From Runella zeae DSM 19591 (GTDB taxonomy: Bacteria > Bacteroidota > Bacteroidia > Cytophagales > Spirosomataceae), in NCBI RefSeq assembly GCF_000423565.1, contig NZ_KE384042.1:152480-216479 (forward strand): 64,000 nt of DNA, in the 5' to 3' direction. A program made the translations under genes and the position numbers. The notes beneath the pieces were generated by a model. The model was not told the origin of the DNA and searched no databases. It saw nothing but the letters and a program-made list of their open reading frames with translations. Position 1 is the first letter of the stretch. Every line of letters starts with the position of its first letter. Shown piece by piece: positions 8,481 through 16,745 of this stretch.

Positions 8481-9267
8481 TACCATAACTGTGTTGAGTG
8501 ATTAGGGCTGTTTATTTGATTAATACAACAGCTATGCTACTAACAGAATATGGCAGAGTGGATATTTGAAGTAAAGCTTTGTATGGAGCTTCAAAATCCC
8601 TTTATCTTCAAGTACTTCAAGGAAAATTTCTCAAATTTTAGAACAAGATAAATAACAAAAAACCACTTATTGCTTCATAAGGAAGGTGCATAAGGTAGAA
8701 GTCGCAAATTATTAAGATGTGATTAAAAAGAAAGAGTCGCTGTTTTTGGTATAGCTTAAAGATTTAGTTTTGGAAATGAAAATGACAAAATCTAATCTTT
8801 AAACCAAAGGCCTATAGGGGGGGGACTATATCCAAATAAGTTGTATTTATAAAGAAAAGTAAAAACGTCATACCACATCGGTTTGGAATATAACAACTCG
8901 CTTCTTAAAACATTTGTATAAGTTTTACCATTAATGTCCTCAAAATCCTGTCACTTACACAAAGTGCCCAGCACTACTATAAGTAGTATTCAAACGGGAT
9001 TGATTTAGGTTTGCCACTACCAAAATCTTATAGGTGTTTTTTGCATATTCAGGGCTCTTTATATCGACCATATATATGTATAAGTACGGCGTATCAGCCA
9101 GCTTTTTAGAGTAGGTGTATTGGTGTAAGTGCTTGATTTTGAGGTAATAATTTTTTTAAAAAAACCACAATTGGCAGTTAACTGCTGAGTGACTCTACTG
9201 TACTTTCGCATTAGTTTTTTAAATCTTACTTTGTCCTAATTAAACAATATACCTAAATAATCACGCC
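8481..9267. other. 787-bp gene-poor region between hemJ and the porin gene
   Basis: No convincing gene is present. A 33-codon plus-strand frame (8550-8651) has no recognisable product. A minus-strand frame is open for about 68 codons (roughly 9161 down to a stop at 8955) and contains VDIKSPEYAKNTYKILVVAN, but it has no good start and may be a gene remnant or chance. A run of eight G residues spans 8817-8824. GCAGTTAACTGC at 9174-9185 is a 12-bp palindrome. TACTTTCG at 9201 and TTACTTTG at 9226 are each one base off the -7 consensus and could serve the porin gene. Confidence 0.5.
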
Positions 9268-10641
9268 ATGAAGCATTCTTTCTGGTTTCTTCTTTTTTGT
9301 ACTTTTTCAATCTACGCTCAAACTCCTCCTCAAGTAAGCGAGAAAAATGAGCTAAAATATCCACTTAATTCATCAGGTTCTCATTTTTTTAAGGTTACGT
9401 TTATGAATCAGACGTGGCTGAGATATAATCAAAGCAACCCTGGTACTACGGTGCTTGGCGAAGCCGCTTCGCAGACTTTGGATTTAGGGTTGCGCCGTAC
9501 ACGGATTCAGATGTTTGGGCAGATTAGTGACCGGGCGTTTGTGTATTTTCAGATGGGAATGAATAATTTCAATTTTTTGAATGGATTTCCTGCTTTGGGG
9601 AATGCCCAAGGAGTAGCTGCCAATCGTAAAATTGCCTTTTTTATTCATGATGCTGTGGTCGAATATTCGGCTTTTGTCAATAAGGATTGGCTCAAAATAG
9701 GAGGGGGGCTGACGATTTTGAATGGTCTTTCGCGGTTTAGTCAGCCAAGCGTGACTTCCATCATGACGATGGATGTGCCAGTATTTGCGCAAGCCACCGT
9801 AGATCAGACCGACGAGTTTTCGCGAAAGCTGACTTTGTATGCACGCGGGCAAGTAGGTAAGTGGGATTATCGTTTAGGCTTGACCGATCCCTTTCCTATT
9901 GGTACTAGTGGAAACCCCGTTCCTGCTATTTCAACCAACTCTTCGTTTGCCGTCAAAGGTCATCATAAGCAATATCAAGGTTTTTTAGTTTATAATTTTT
10001 TTGATAAAGAAACACACCAGACGCCCTATATGACAGGCACTTATCTGGGTAAAAAGAAAATACTGAACATAGAAGGCGGGTTTATTACTCAAAAAAATGC
10101 CATGTGGCGTACCGAAAACCAAGGGCGTGACACCGTCTATAATGCCTTGAAACTATGGTCGATTGCGATGTATGCGGATATGCCTCTCAACAAACAAAAA
10201 GGGACGGCTATTTCGGCTTATTTGGGTTATTTTAACACTGACTATGGGACAAATTATTTACGCTTCAATGGTATCATGAACCCTGCCAATGGAACCACAT
10301 TGCCGCTTTCAGGAGTATCTGGTACCCAAGGAAATGCTTTCCCGATGTTTGGAACAGGGAGTGTGGTGTATGGACAGATAGGCTATTTGTGCGCAGCGGA
10401 TTTGCTAGGTAAAAATGGCACACTTATGCCCTATGCATCGGCTCAATTGGCAGATTATCAGAGACTAAATAAAACGGCGGGAATTTATAGCACAGGAATC
10501 AATTGGCTACTTAAAGGTCATAATACTAAACTGACACTTGATTATCAAAGTCGCCCTGTGTATCAAAATGCTACGAATGGTCAGCTTAATGCCAATGGAC
10601 GAAAAGGCGCTTTGACGCTTCAATATCAGATTTTGATATAA
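9268..10641 (+). CDS. outer-membrane porin-like beta-barrel protein
   Basis: The 457-residue protein has a signal peptide (MKHSFWFLLFCTFSIYAQ) and then alternating amphipathic strands throughout, ending LTLQYQILI with no C-terminal sorting domain. The block LDLGLRRTRIQMFGQISDRAFVYFQMG resembles the N-terminal barrel region of OprP/OprO-type phosphate-selective porins, the nearest family I can name. The substrate is unknown. The gene immediately precedes a di-haem peroxidase lipoprotein gene, from which it is separated by a strong hairpin, so they could be co-regulated rather than one operon. Confidence 0.65.
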   Translation: MKHSFWFLLFCTFSIYAQTPPQVSEKNELKYPLNSSGSHFFKVTFMNQTWLRYNQSNPGTTVLGEAASQTLDLGLRRTRIQMFGQISDRAFVYFQMGMNNFNFLNGFPALGNAQGVAANRKIAFFIHDAVVEYSAFVNKDWLKIGGGLTILNGLSRFSQPSVTSIMTMDVPVFAQATVDQTDEFSRKLTLYARGQVGKWDYRLGLTDPFPIGTSGNPVPAISTNSSFAVKGHHKQYQGFLVYNFFDKETHQTPYMTGTYLGKKKILNIEGGFITQKNAMWRTENQGRDTVYNALKLWSIAMYADMPLNKQKGTAISAYLGYFNTDYGTNYLRFNGIMNPANGTTLPLSGVSGTQGNAFPMFGTGSVVYGQIGYLCAADLLGKNGTLMPYASAQLADYQRLNKTAGIYSTGINWLLKGHNTKLTLDYQSRPVYQNATNGQLNANGRKGALTLQYQILI

Positions 10642-10659
10642 AAATTGGGTCTTTTTCAA

Positions 10660-10702
10660 TATATACCAAAAGCTTCCTAGCCAAGGGAGCTTTTGGTATA
10701 TA
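10660..10702 (+). terminator. long hairpin terminator after the porin gene
   Basis: An uninterrupted 15-bp stem (10660-10674 with 10688-10702) extends to 18 bp with one G-U pair and closes a 7-base loop. There is no U-run on the far side, so termination is inferred from position and strength. Confidence 0.65.
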
Positions 10703-10825
10703 TAAGACTCAAAAAACATTAAATTATCATTAAACCTGACCAAAGTCATCACTAATCGACATAAAATGGCTAGATTTTTGTTTACAAAAAAGTAGTTTTT
10801 ATTGTATATAATTACCCTAACTACT

Positions 10826-12199
10826 ATGACTCAACAAAATTTTACTAAGCTAACAATAGGGATTGTATTAATACTAAGTACTTGGGCTTGTAATCCAAAT
10901 GCTAACGAGCCTGTGCAAGAAGGAATCGATAAAGAGCTTGAGAAGGTACTTATAGCTGCCTCTTCAGGAAAAGGGAAAGAGTTTTATATGTTGCCCGCTA
11001 GTATTGATTTTAATAAAATTCCTCAAGACCCTAAAAACCCCATTACTGCCGATAAGGTAGAGCTAGGCAAACTTCTATTTCATGAGACAGGTCTTGGAAT
11101 GACTCCTCAAAAAGCATCAAGTTACCAAACTTATTCATGTGCTACTTGTCATCATTCAAAAGCAGGATTTCAGGCGTGCGTGCCGCAAGGTATGGGCGAG
11201 GGAGGCACGGGCTTTGGGGTAAGTGGGGAGACTCGCACGATTAAGTCTGATTACAAAGCTACTGAAGTAGATGTACAGCCTATTCGTACACCTTCGGCGA
11301 TGAATGCGGCTTATCAACCCAATATGTTGTGGAATGGGCAGTTTGGGGCTACTCATTTCAACGAAAATACGCAAGCTTCGTGGACTAAAGGGACGCCCAA
11401 AGAAAACAATAAATTTGGGTTTCAGGGCATCGAAACGCAGGCTATTGCGGGTCAAGGGGTACATCGATTGGGATTTAATCCTAATTTTTTCTTTAATCGA
11501 CCACTATATCGAGATTTATATGCAAAGTCGTTTGACCTAAAAACTTTGAATGACCCCGTACAATCAGTCATCAACGTAGGGCTGGCGATTGCTGCTTACG
11601 AACGGACCTTATTGTCGAATGAGGCGGCTTTTCAGCGATGGCTGAAAGGTGAATACAGTGCTTTGAGCGAGAGCCAAAAGCAAGGTGCCATTTTATTTTT
11701 TGGGAAAGCGGGTTGCTATCAATGCCACAATGGCCCGTCTCTCGCCAATATGGAATTTCATGCACTTGGTATGTCGAACCTTACCGAAGGAAGCTATGGG
11801 AGAAATGTAGTCGTAAATGCCGGTAGCGAAAAAGCTGAGCACAAAGGAAGGGGAGGTTTTACGGGCAAGGCCGCCGATATGCACAAGTTTAAAGTTCCTC
11901 AGCTTTATAATTTAAAAGATTCACCTTTTTATGGACATGGAGCTTCGTTTACAACCATCGAGTCGGTGATTGCCTATAAAAATGCGGCAGTACCTCAAAA
12001 CAAAAATGTGCCTTCATCGCAATTAGCCAAGGAGTTTAAGCCTCTTCAACTAACGCAGGACGAAATACAAAACTTGACGTCTTTTATCAAAGAAGGGCTA
12101 TATGACCCTAATCTTAAAAGATATGTACCTCAAGCTCTGCCTTCGGGGCTTGCCTTCCCTAACAACGACGCCCAAAGTCGTAAAGATTTAGGTTTTTAG
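10826..12199 (+). CDS. di-haem cytochrome c peroxidase/MauG-family lipoprotein
   Basis: The 457-residue protein carries a lipoprotein signal (LILSTWAC) and two haem c sites, CATCH near residue 107 and CYQCH in the second half. The surrounding GKLLFHET, PIRTPSAMNAAY, WNGQFG and VPQLYNLKDSPFYGHG blocks are those of the CCP/MauG family. Typical members reduce hydrogen peroxide in the periplasm with electrons from a small cytochrome; MauG-like members oxidise protein residues instead, and the sequence alone does not separate these. Lipid anchoring is a Bacteroidota variation. I chose the ATG at 10826 over an upstream in-frame TTG (10802). It follows the porin gene on the same strand. Confidence 0.86.
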   Translation: MTQQNFTKLTIGIVLILSTWACNPNANEPVQEGIDKELEKVLIAASSGKGKEFYMLPASIDFNKIPQDPKNPITADKVELGKLLFHETGLGMTPQKASSYQTYSCATCHHSKAGFQACVPQGMGEGGTGFGVSGETRTIKSDYKATEVDVQPIRTPSAMNAAYQPNMLWNGQFGATHFNENTQASWTKGTPKENNKFGFQGIETQAIAGQGVHRLGFNPNFFFNRPLYRDLYAKSFDLKTLNDPVQSVINVGLAIAAYERTLLSNEAAFQRWLKGEYSALSESQKQGAILFFGKAGCYQCHNGPSLANMEFHALGMSNLTEGSYGRNVVVNAGSEKAEHKGRGGFTGKAADMHKFKVPQLYNLKDSPFYGHGASFTTIESVIAYKNAAVPQNKNVPSSQLAKEFKPLQLTQDEIQNLTSFIKEGLYDPNLKRYVPQALPSGLAFPNNDAQSRKDLGF

Positions 12200-12306
12200 G
12201 TGTTGTATTTTTTTGTAAAAAAAATGGTTTATTTGCTGACAAGAAATGTGAGGCATTAAAACCACTTTGAGCCTCCTTAATGTTTATAAAAAAATAAAAT
12301 ACATCA

Positions 12307-12678
12307 ATGAAAAAAATCATTTTAAGTTTTCTGTTAGCAAGCACGGGGTTGATTTATGAAGCCGCAGCGCAGTCGGTAGCGGCATCCGTAGTAGTGACCG
12401 ATACCTCTCGACTAGAGGAGTTTGTGGGAAATTTTAAGTTTGAAGACCTTCCTTTTGAATATATCGAATTTAGCATCAAAGAAGGAAACCTGTATGTCAA
12501 AGCAGGAGACAGAGAAGGGCCTTTAAAACCTATTAAAGATACGATAGATAAGTTTGAAAATGCCGATAATATGGCTAAATTCTCTTTTTTGCGCAATGAA
12601 GAAAAACAAATTGTCAAAGTAGTTTTGGACTACGACGGTAGTGTATTTGAGGGTAAAAAAGAGGCCTCCAAAAAATGA
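12307..12678 (+). CDS. small exported protein, DUF3471-like
   Basis: The 123-residue protein has a signal peptide (MKKIILSFLLASTGLIYEAAAQ) and a short domain beginning LEEFVGNFKF, with YIEFSIKEGNLYVKAGD and a C-terminal strand KVVLDYDGSVFEGKK. This resembles the small beta-domain DUF3471, which often ends serine hydrolases and is also found alone in Bacteroidota. Its function is unknown. A rho-independent terminator follows at 12759. Confidence 0.6.
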   Translation: MKKIILSFLLASTGLIYEAAAQSVAASVVVTDTSRLEEFVGNFKFEDLPFEYIEFSIKEGNLYVKAGDREGPLKPIKDTIDKFENADNMAKFSFLRNEEKQIVKVVLDYDGSVFEGKKEASKK

Positions 12679-12758
12679 TTCTATTCAAAGCTAACCTTGG
12701 CTAAATAAAGTGGTCTATACCGTCTATAAGGATAGACATTGAAATCAGATTTGAGAAA

Positions 12759-12783
12759 GGCTCTTGAAAAAGAGTCTTTTTTA
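12759..12783 (+). terminator. rho-independent terminator
   Basis: A 7-bp stem (GGCTCTT at 12759-12765 with AAGAGTC at 12770-12776, one G-U pair) with a 4-base loop is followed by TTTTTTA. Confidence 0.75.
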
Positions 12784-12846
12784 TTGGATTTAGAAAGCGT
12801 ATAAATCATCCGAAATCTTCTTTGAAAAGAAACTTCTTTTAGATGT

Positions 12847-13584
12847 ATGAAAGTTTCTTTTCTTCACAAATTCCTTTGGGGTTCTTTGCTTATGGGAATC
12901 CTTGCCATTTTGGGGGCTTGTCACCGAAACGCACCATTGACCTATCAACCTATTGCCGAGCCTTTTGTACTTGACTATGCACCTAATCGCTTTGAGGCCG
13001 AAATCCAAAAGTACGAAAAAGAGGATGCCACCAATGGCATAAAAAAAGGCGGCGTTTTGTTTTATGGAAGTTCGAGTTGGCGGCTTTGGAAAGACATTCA
13101 GACCGACCTGGCACCTCTTCCTATTTTAAATCGGGGTTTTGGGGGCTCCACTATTCCTGAGCTTATTCATTATGTAGACCGAATGGTGTATCCCTATGAG
13201 CCCAAGCTCATTGTGGTATATGGTGGAGAAAACGACTTAACTGGGAAAAAATATAAATCTCCCGAACAAATGTTTGATTCTTATCGAGAGTTTGTATCAC
13301 TGGTACAAAAGCGCTTGCCTCAGACTCATATTTGTTTTGTCTCCATGAAACTCTCTCCTTCGCGGCGTCAACATTGGCCTACCGTCAAAGCCGGAAATGC
13401 CATGGTAAAATCAATGAGTACAGGTAAGCGATTATCTTATGTAGATATTAATCCTGTGCTTTTCAATGCCAACGGAACGGTAAAAAGCGAACTTTATACC
13501 AAAGATAGCTTACATATCAATCCCCAAGGGTATCGAGAATACGCCAAAGTACTTGTGCCAGTCTTAAAGAAAAAATACAAGTAA
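12847..13584 (+). CDS. SGNH/GDSL-family hydrolase lipoprotein
   Basis: The 245-residue protein has a lipoprotein signal (ILAILGAC, cysteine 25). The SGNH blocks are in order: FYGSSSW near residue 72 (nucleophile serine), the glycine block NRGFGGS, the asparagine block GGEND, and D-x-x-H in DSLHINPQGY near 222. All four catalytic positions are present, so it should be an active esterase, most likely acting on acyl groups of carbohydrates or lipids in the periplasm or at the cell surface. The substrate is not determinable. It is three bases upstream of the serine hydrolase gene at 13588, so the two form an operon. Confidence 0.86.
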   Translation: MKVSFLHKFLWGSLLMGILAILGACHRNAPLTYQPIAEPFVLDYAPNRFEAEIQKYEKEDATNGIKKGGVLFYGSSSWRLWKDIQTDLAPLPILNRGFGGSTIPELIHYVDRMVYPYEPKLIVVYGGENDLTGKKYKSPEQMFDSYREFVSLVQKRLPQTHICFVSMKLSPSRRQHWPTVKAGNAMVKSMSTGKRLSYVDINPVLFNANGTVKSELYTKDSLHINPQGYREYAKVLVPVLKKKYK

Positions 13585-13587
13585 ACC

Positions 13588-15180
13588 ATGCAAACAACTC
13601 GTCGCCAATTTATCCAGCAGTTAGGAATGACCAGTGCAGCCTTCGCACTATCTAATGCTTTTTCTTTGGATGCATTTTCTAAAGTCAAGGCGAGCTTGCC
13701 TCGAAGTGCGCCAGAGCTACAAGGAATGGATTCTGCGGGTATCCTTGCTTTTTTGGAAGCTATTGCCCAAAGTAAACACGAATTCCATAGTCTTATGATA
13801 GTAAGGCACGGGCAAGTAGTTGCTGAAGGGTGGTGGGCACCCTATCGGGCAGATTTACGGCATACGATGTATTCGATGAGCAAAAGTTTCACTTCTACTG
13901 CGGTGGGTTTGGCGGTAGCAGAAGGAAAGCTCAAAACTTCGGACTTAGTGATTTCTTTTTTTCCTGAAGAGTTACCTAGTCAGGTAAGTGATCATTTAGC
14001 CGCACTCACTATCAAGGATTTGCTTACGATGTCGGTAGGTCATGCGGTGGATCCAACGGGTCAAGGGATTAGGAATGAAGAAAATTGGGTGAAAATGTTT
14101 TTGGCTTTGCCTATTGTTCACAAACCCGGTAGTACGTTTTTGTACAATAGTATGGCTACTTATATGTGCTCGGCGATTGTTCAAAAAGTAACAGGCCAGA
14201 AGCTGATTGATTATCTCAAGCCTCGTTTGTTTGAGCCATTAGGAATAGAAGGGGCTGATTGGGAAGAAGATTTTAAAGGCATCAATACGGGTGGCTGGGG
14301 CTTGAGAGTACGCACAGAAGATTTGGCGAAGTTTGGACAGCTTTATTTGCAGAAAGGCGTATGGAACGGCAAACAAATCATTCCGAAAGCATGGGTAGAA
14401 GAAGCTACGTCGTTTCATATTCAGCAGCCTTCGCCTGCCAAACCTACACGACCCAAGGAGGATAATGATTGGCTGCAAGGATATGGCTATCAGTTTTGGC
14501 GTTGTCGTCACAATGCTTACCGTGGCGATGGAGCGTATGGGCAATATACAATTGTGATGCCTGACCAAGATGCGGTGATTGCGATTACGAGCGAAACCCC
14601 CAATATGCAAGGAATATTGGATTTGGTGTGGACTCATTTATTACCTGCGATGAAGTCTCAGCCTCTTCCAGCCAACAACGCTTCGGCTAAACTACTAAAA
14701 CGCCACATGAGTACTTTGGCGCTTAGTGCTCCGAAGGGAAAAGTATTGCGAGCCAATGCTGCTAAAGTATCCGGTCAGTCATTTAGGATTGAACCTAATC
14801 CCCACAATATAGAGAGTGTATCCTTGAGCTATCGCGAAGGGGATACTTATCAGTGGGTGATGAATGATGCGCAAGGTACTCATAAGATCATCTGTGGGCT
14901 TGGAAAATGGGCTTTTGGAGAAACAGATATTCCGCGCCCTAACCTCGTGCCCTCTCAGAAAATAAGAGGGGAAAAAATCGCCAAAATAGCCGCTAGTGGG
15001 GTATGGAATGATCCTCAAACCTTTGAAATCACGATAAGGTACTATGAGTCCCCGCATCGGGATTATGTGATATGTTATTTTGAGGATGATAAAATTCGAG
15101 TCAGTTTTGACACTAGTATTAATCGAATGTCGGGCACGAAAGACAAACGAGAGCCCATTGAGGGTAGAAGGGTAGTATAA
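13588..15180 (+). CDS. beta-lactamase-fold serine hydrolase with a Tat-like signal
   Basis: The 530-residue protein starts MQTTRRQFIQQLG, a twin-arginine motif, followed by a short hydrophobic stretch. The class C beta-lactamase/esterase fold follows: S-x-x-K (S96 to K99 in YSMSKSF), the tyrosine block YNSMATY near residue 186 and GGWGLRVRTEDLAKFGQL. These proteins are usually esterases or D-aminopeptidases rather than antibiotic-resistance enzymes. The last 150 or so residues form an extra beta-rich domain. It is co-transcribed with the SGNH hydrolase (3-base gap), so both probably work on the same type of substrate. A bidirectional terminator follows. Confidence 0.85.
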   Translation: MQTTRRQFIQQLGMTSAAFALSNAFSLDAFSKVKASLPRSAPELQGMDSAGILAFLEAIAQSKHEFHSLMIVRHGQVVAEGWWAPYRADLRHTMYSMSKSFTSTAVGLAVAEGKLKTSDLVISFFPEELPSQVSDHLAALTIKDLLTMSVGHAVDPTGQGIRNEENWVKMFLALPIVHKPGSTFLYNSMATYMCSAIVQKVTGQKLIDYLKPRLFEPLGIEGADWEEDFKGINTGGWGLRVRTEDLAKFGQLYLQKGVWNGKQIIPKAWVEEATSFHIQQPSPAKPTRPKEDNDWLQGYGYQFWRCRHNAYRGDGAYGQYTIVMPDQDAVIAITSETPNMQGILDLVWTHLLPAMKSQPLPANNASAKLLKRHMSTLALSAPKGKVLRANAAKVSGQSFRIEPNPHNIESVSLSYREGDTYQWVMNDAQGTHKIICGLGKWAFGETDIPRPNLVPSQKIRGEKIAKIAASGVWNDPQTFEITIRYYESPHRDYVICYFEDDKIRVSFDTSINRMSGTKDKREPIEGRRVV

Positions 15181-15191
15181 CACATACAACA

Positions 15192-15226
15192 AAAAAACGG
15201 CAACTCCACCTGAGTTGCCGTTTTTT
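15192..15226. terminator. bidirectional rho-independent terminator
   Basis: A 15-bp perfect stem (15192-15206 with 15212-15226) has an A-run on one side and a T-run on the other around CGGCAACTC. It serves the plus-strand hydrolase gene and the minus-strand susD gene, which converge here. Confidence 0.93.
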
Positions 15227-15250
15227 AATATATACTTTCTAAAAATAGAA

Positions 15251-16732
15251 TTAGAGAGGATTTTGAACTATGGCTTTGTTGGCATCAATTTCTCTTCTTG
15301 GAATCAAAAACTCCCACTGAACATCACCTGGAGGCACATCAAAAAGTACTGTGATAGAGGCGATATGATTGGCTCCATTGCGATTGAGAGGTTGGTTGAG
15401 TCTTTTTAAATCTAAGAATCTAAATCCTTCACCCCAAAGCTCTATGCGGCGGTTGAAATAGATTTCGTCTAGCAAAGCAGCCCCCGTACTAGTCGAGAGT
15501 TTGTAGGCTGCATTTCTTTTGCTAACAAGGTCAAACAAGGCTTTGGCAGCACCTGCATCATCACCTAGTTTAGCTTTAGCTTCCGCTTCAATCAAATACA
15601 TCTCGGCGGCTCTCATGTATGGTACATCACCCATTGCACTTGTTGAAGGCGTACCCGGAAGTCGGAATTTTTGATTGAGATAAGGTACTCGTACACCCCC
15701 AGGAGGCACTATCGAATTGGCAGCAGTGGGAGCTTTTACCCACATTTTAGACCGTATGTCAGTGCTAGGGATTTTATCATAAAGTAGGCTATTGATTACT
15801 TTAGGATAGGTTCTGATTACGGTCGAGTTGTAGTTGCAAGAGATATAGGAGTGATATCCACCAAAAAACTCTGATTGATCTTCGAGGTGGTCAAAACCCC
15901 ACATCCATTCTGGATTAGAGATATCAGCAAAACCGTCTTGGTATTGTGTCTCAGACATTAATGCAAATCCAGTACGTGCTTCAGCGGCATATTTGGCGGC
16001 ATCAGCCCAGTTTTGTTGGGTAAGTGCTACTCGGGCCAAAATCCCTTTTGTCACCTCTAAGTTGATATGTGATTTGAACGAACGTGCAGTTTTAAGTAAA
16101 GAAGCAGCTTGTTGTAAATCTTTATTGATTTGAGTATATACTTCTTCTACGGTATTTCTGGGAAGCCCCTCTGTAGTCGGTGAAAGTACCAGTGGTACTG
16201 CTAGTTGACTATTAGGTTTGGCTGATGCGTCGTATCTTTTGCCATAGAGCTGTACTAGATTGAAGTAAGCCCACCCGCGTAAAGCGTAGGCTTCCCCTTT
16301 GAGTTGGTCTCGTTCAGATTGAAGACCTACAGCATTGTCAATGTTGGCAATAGCGATGTTGGCATTCCCAATTACTCGATAGTAAAGCTCATAAGGGAAG
16401 CGGGCCATCGTATTGGTTTCGGAGCGGTGGGCTGTCCAGCGAGTTTCGCCTACGTGCCAGCTAGCAGCGGTAGTACCTATAATAACGTCTTCTCCCATGT
16501 GGTCAAGAATAATCATCATAGCAGGATGACCTGAATGCCCTTGAGAGCTTAAGTACCTTACAATCAAGGCTCTATAAATGCCATTGATAGCAGCAGCGGC
16601 ATTTTTGGTAGTGGCATAAGCAGACGCCGCATCTACACTCGCCGTAGGAGCAGTGTCAAGAAAAGTCTTTTCGCAAGACGTAGCTATTGTACATATAATA
16701 GCTAGTAATATGATGATGAATTTATTTTTCAT
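15251..16732 (-). CDS. SusD/RagB-family outer-membrane nutrient-binding lipoprotein
   Basis: The 493-residue protein has a lipobox (CTIATSC, cysteine 20) and the SusD layout: an N-terminal helical half with tetratricopeptide-like repeats (ALRGWAYFNLVQLYG near residue 150) and the C-terminal block MRAAEMYLIEAEAKAKLG, LDEIYFNRRIELWGEGFRFLDLKR and WEFLIPRREI. These are hallmarks of the family. It caps the SusC channel and binds the ligand, normally a glycan or peptide. It lies 13 bases after susC and was probably expressed with it. No glycosidase or sulfatase accompanies the pair, so the substrate cannot be inferred. Confidence 0.95.
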   Translation of the reverse strand: MKNKFIIILLAIICTIATSCEKTFLDTAPTASVDAASAYATTKNAAAAINGIYRALIVRYLSSQGHSGHPAMMIILDHMGEDVIIGTTAASWHVGETRWTAHRSETNTMARFPYELYYRVIGNANIAIANIDNAVGLQSERDQLKGEAYALRGWAYFNLVQLYGKRYDASAKPNSQLAVPLVLSPTTEGLPRNTVEEVYTQINKDLQQAASLLKTARSFKSHINLEVTKGILARVALTQQNWADAAKYAAEARTGFALMSETQYQDGFADISNPEWMWGFDHLEDQSEFFGGYHSYISCNYNSTVIRTYPKVINSLLYDKIPSTDIRSKMWVKAPTAANSIVPPGGVRVPYLNQKFRLPGTPSTSAMGDVPYMRAAEMYLIEAEAKAKLGDDAGAAKALFDLVSKRNAAYKLSTSTGAALLDEIYFNRRIELWGEGFRFLDLKRLNQPLNRNGANHIASITVLFDVPPGDVQWEFLIPRREIDANKAIVQNPL

Positions 16733-16745
16733 AGTTTCTTGAATG

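Noticed and set aside
13588..15180. Beta-lactamase-fold protein as an antibiotic resistance gene
   Set aside because: The family is broad, mostly esterases and peptidases. The protein is too long, with an added domain, and is coupled to an SGNH hydrolase.
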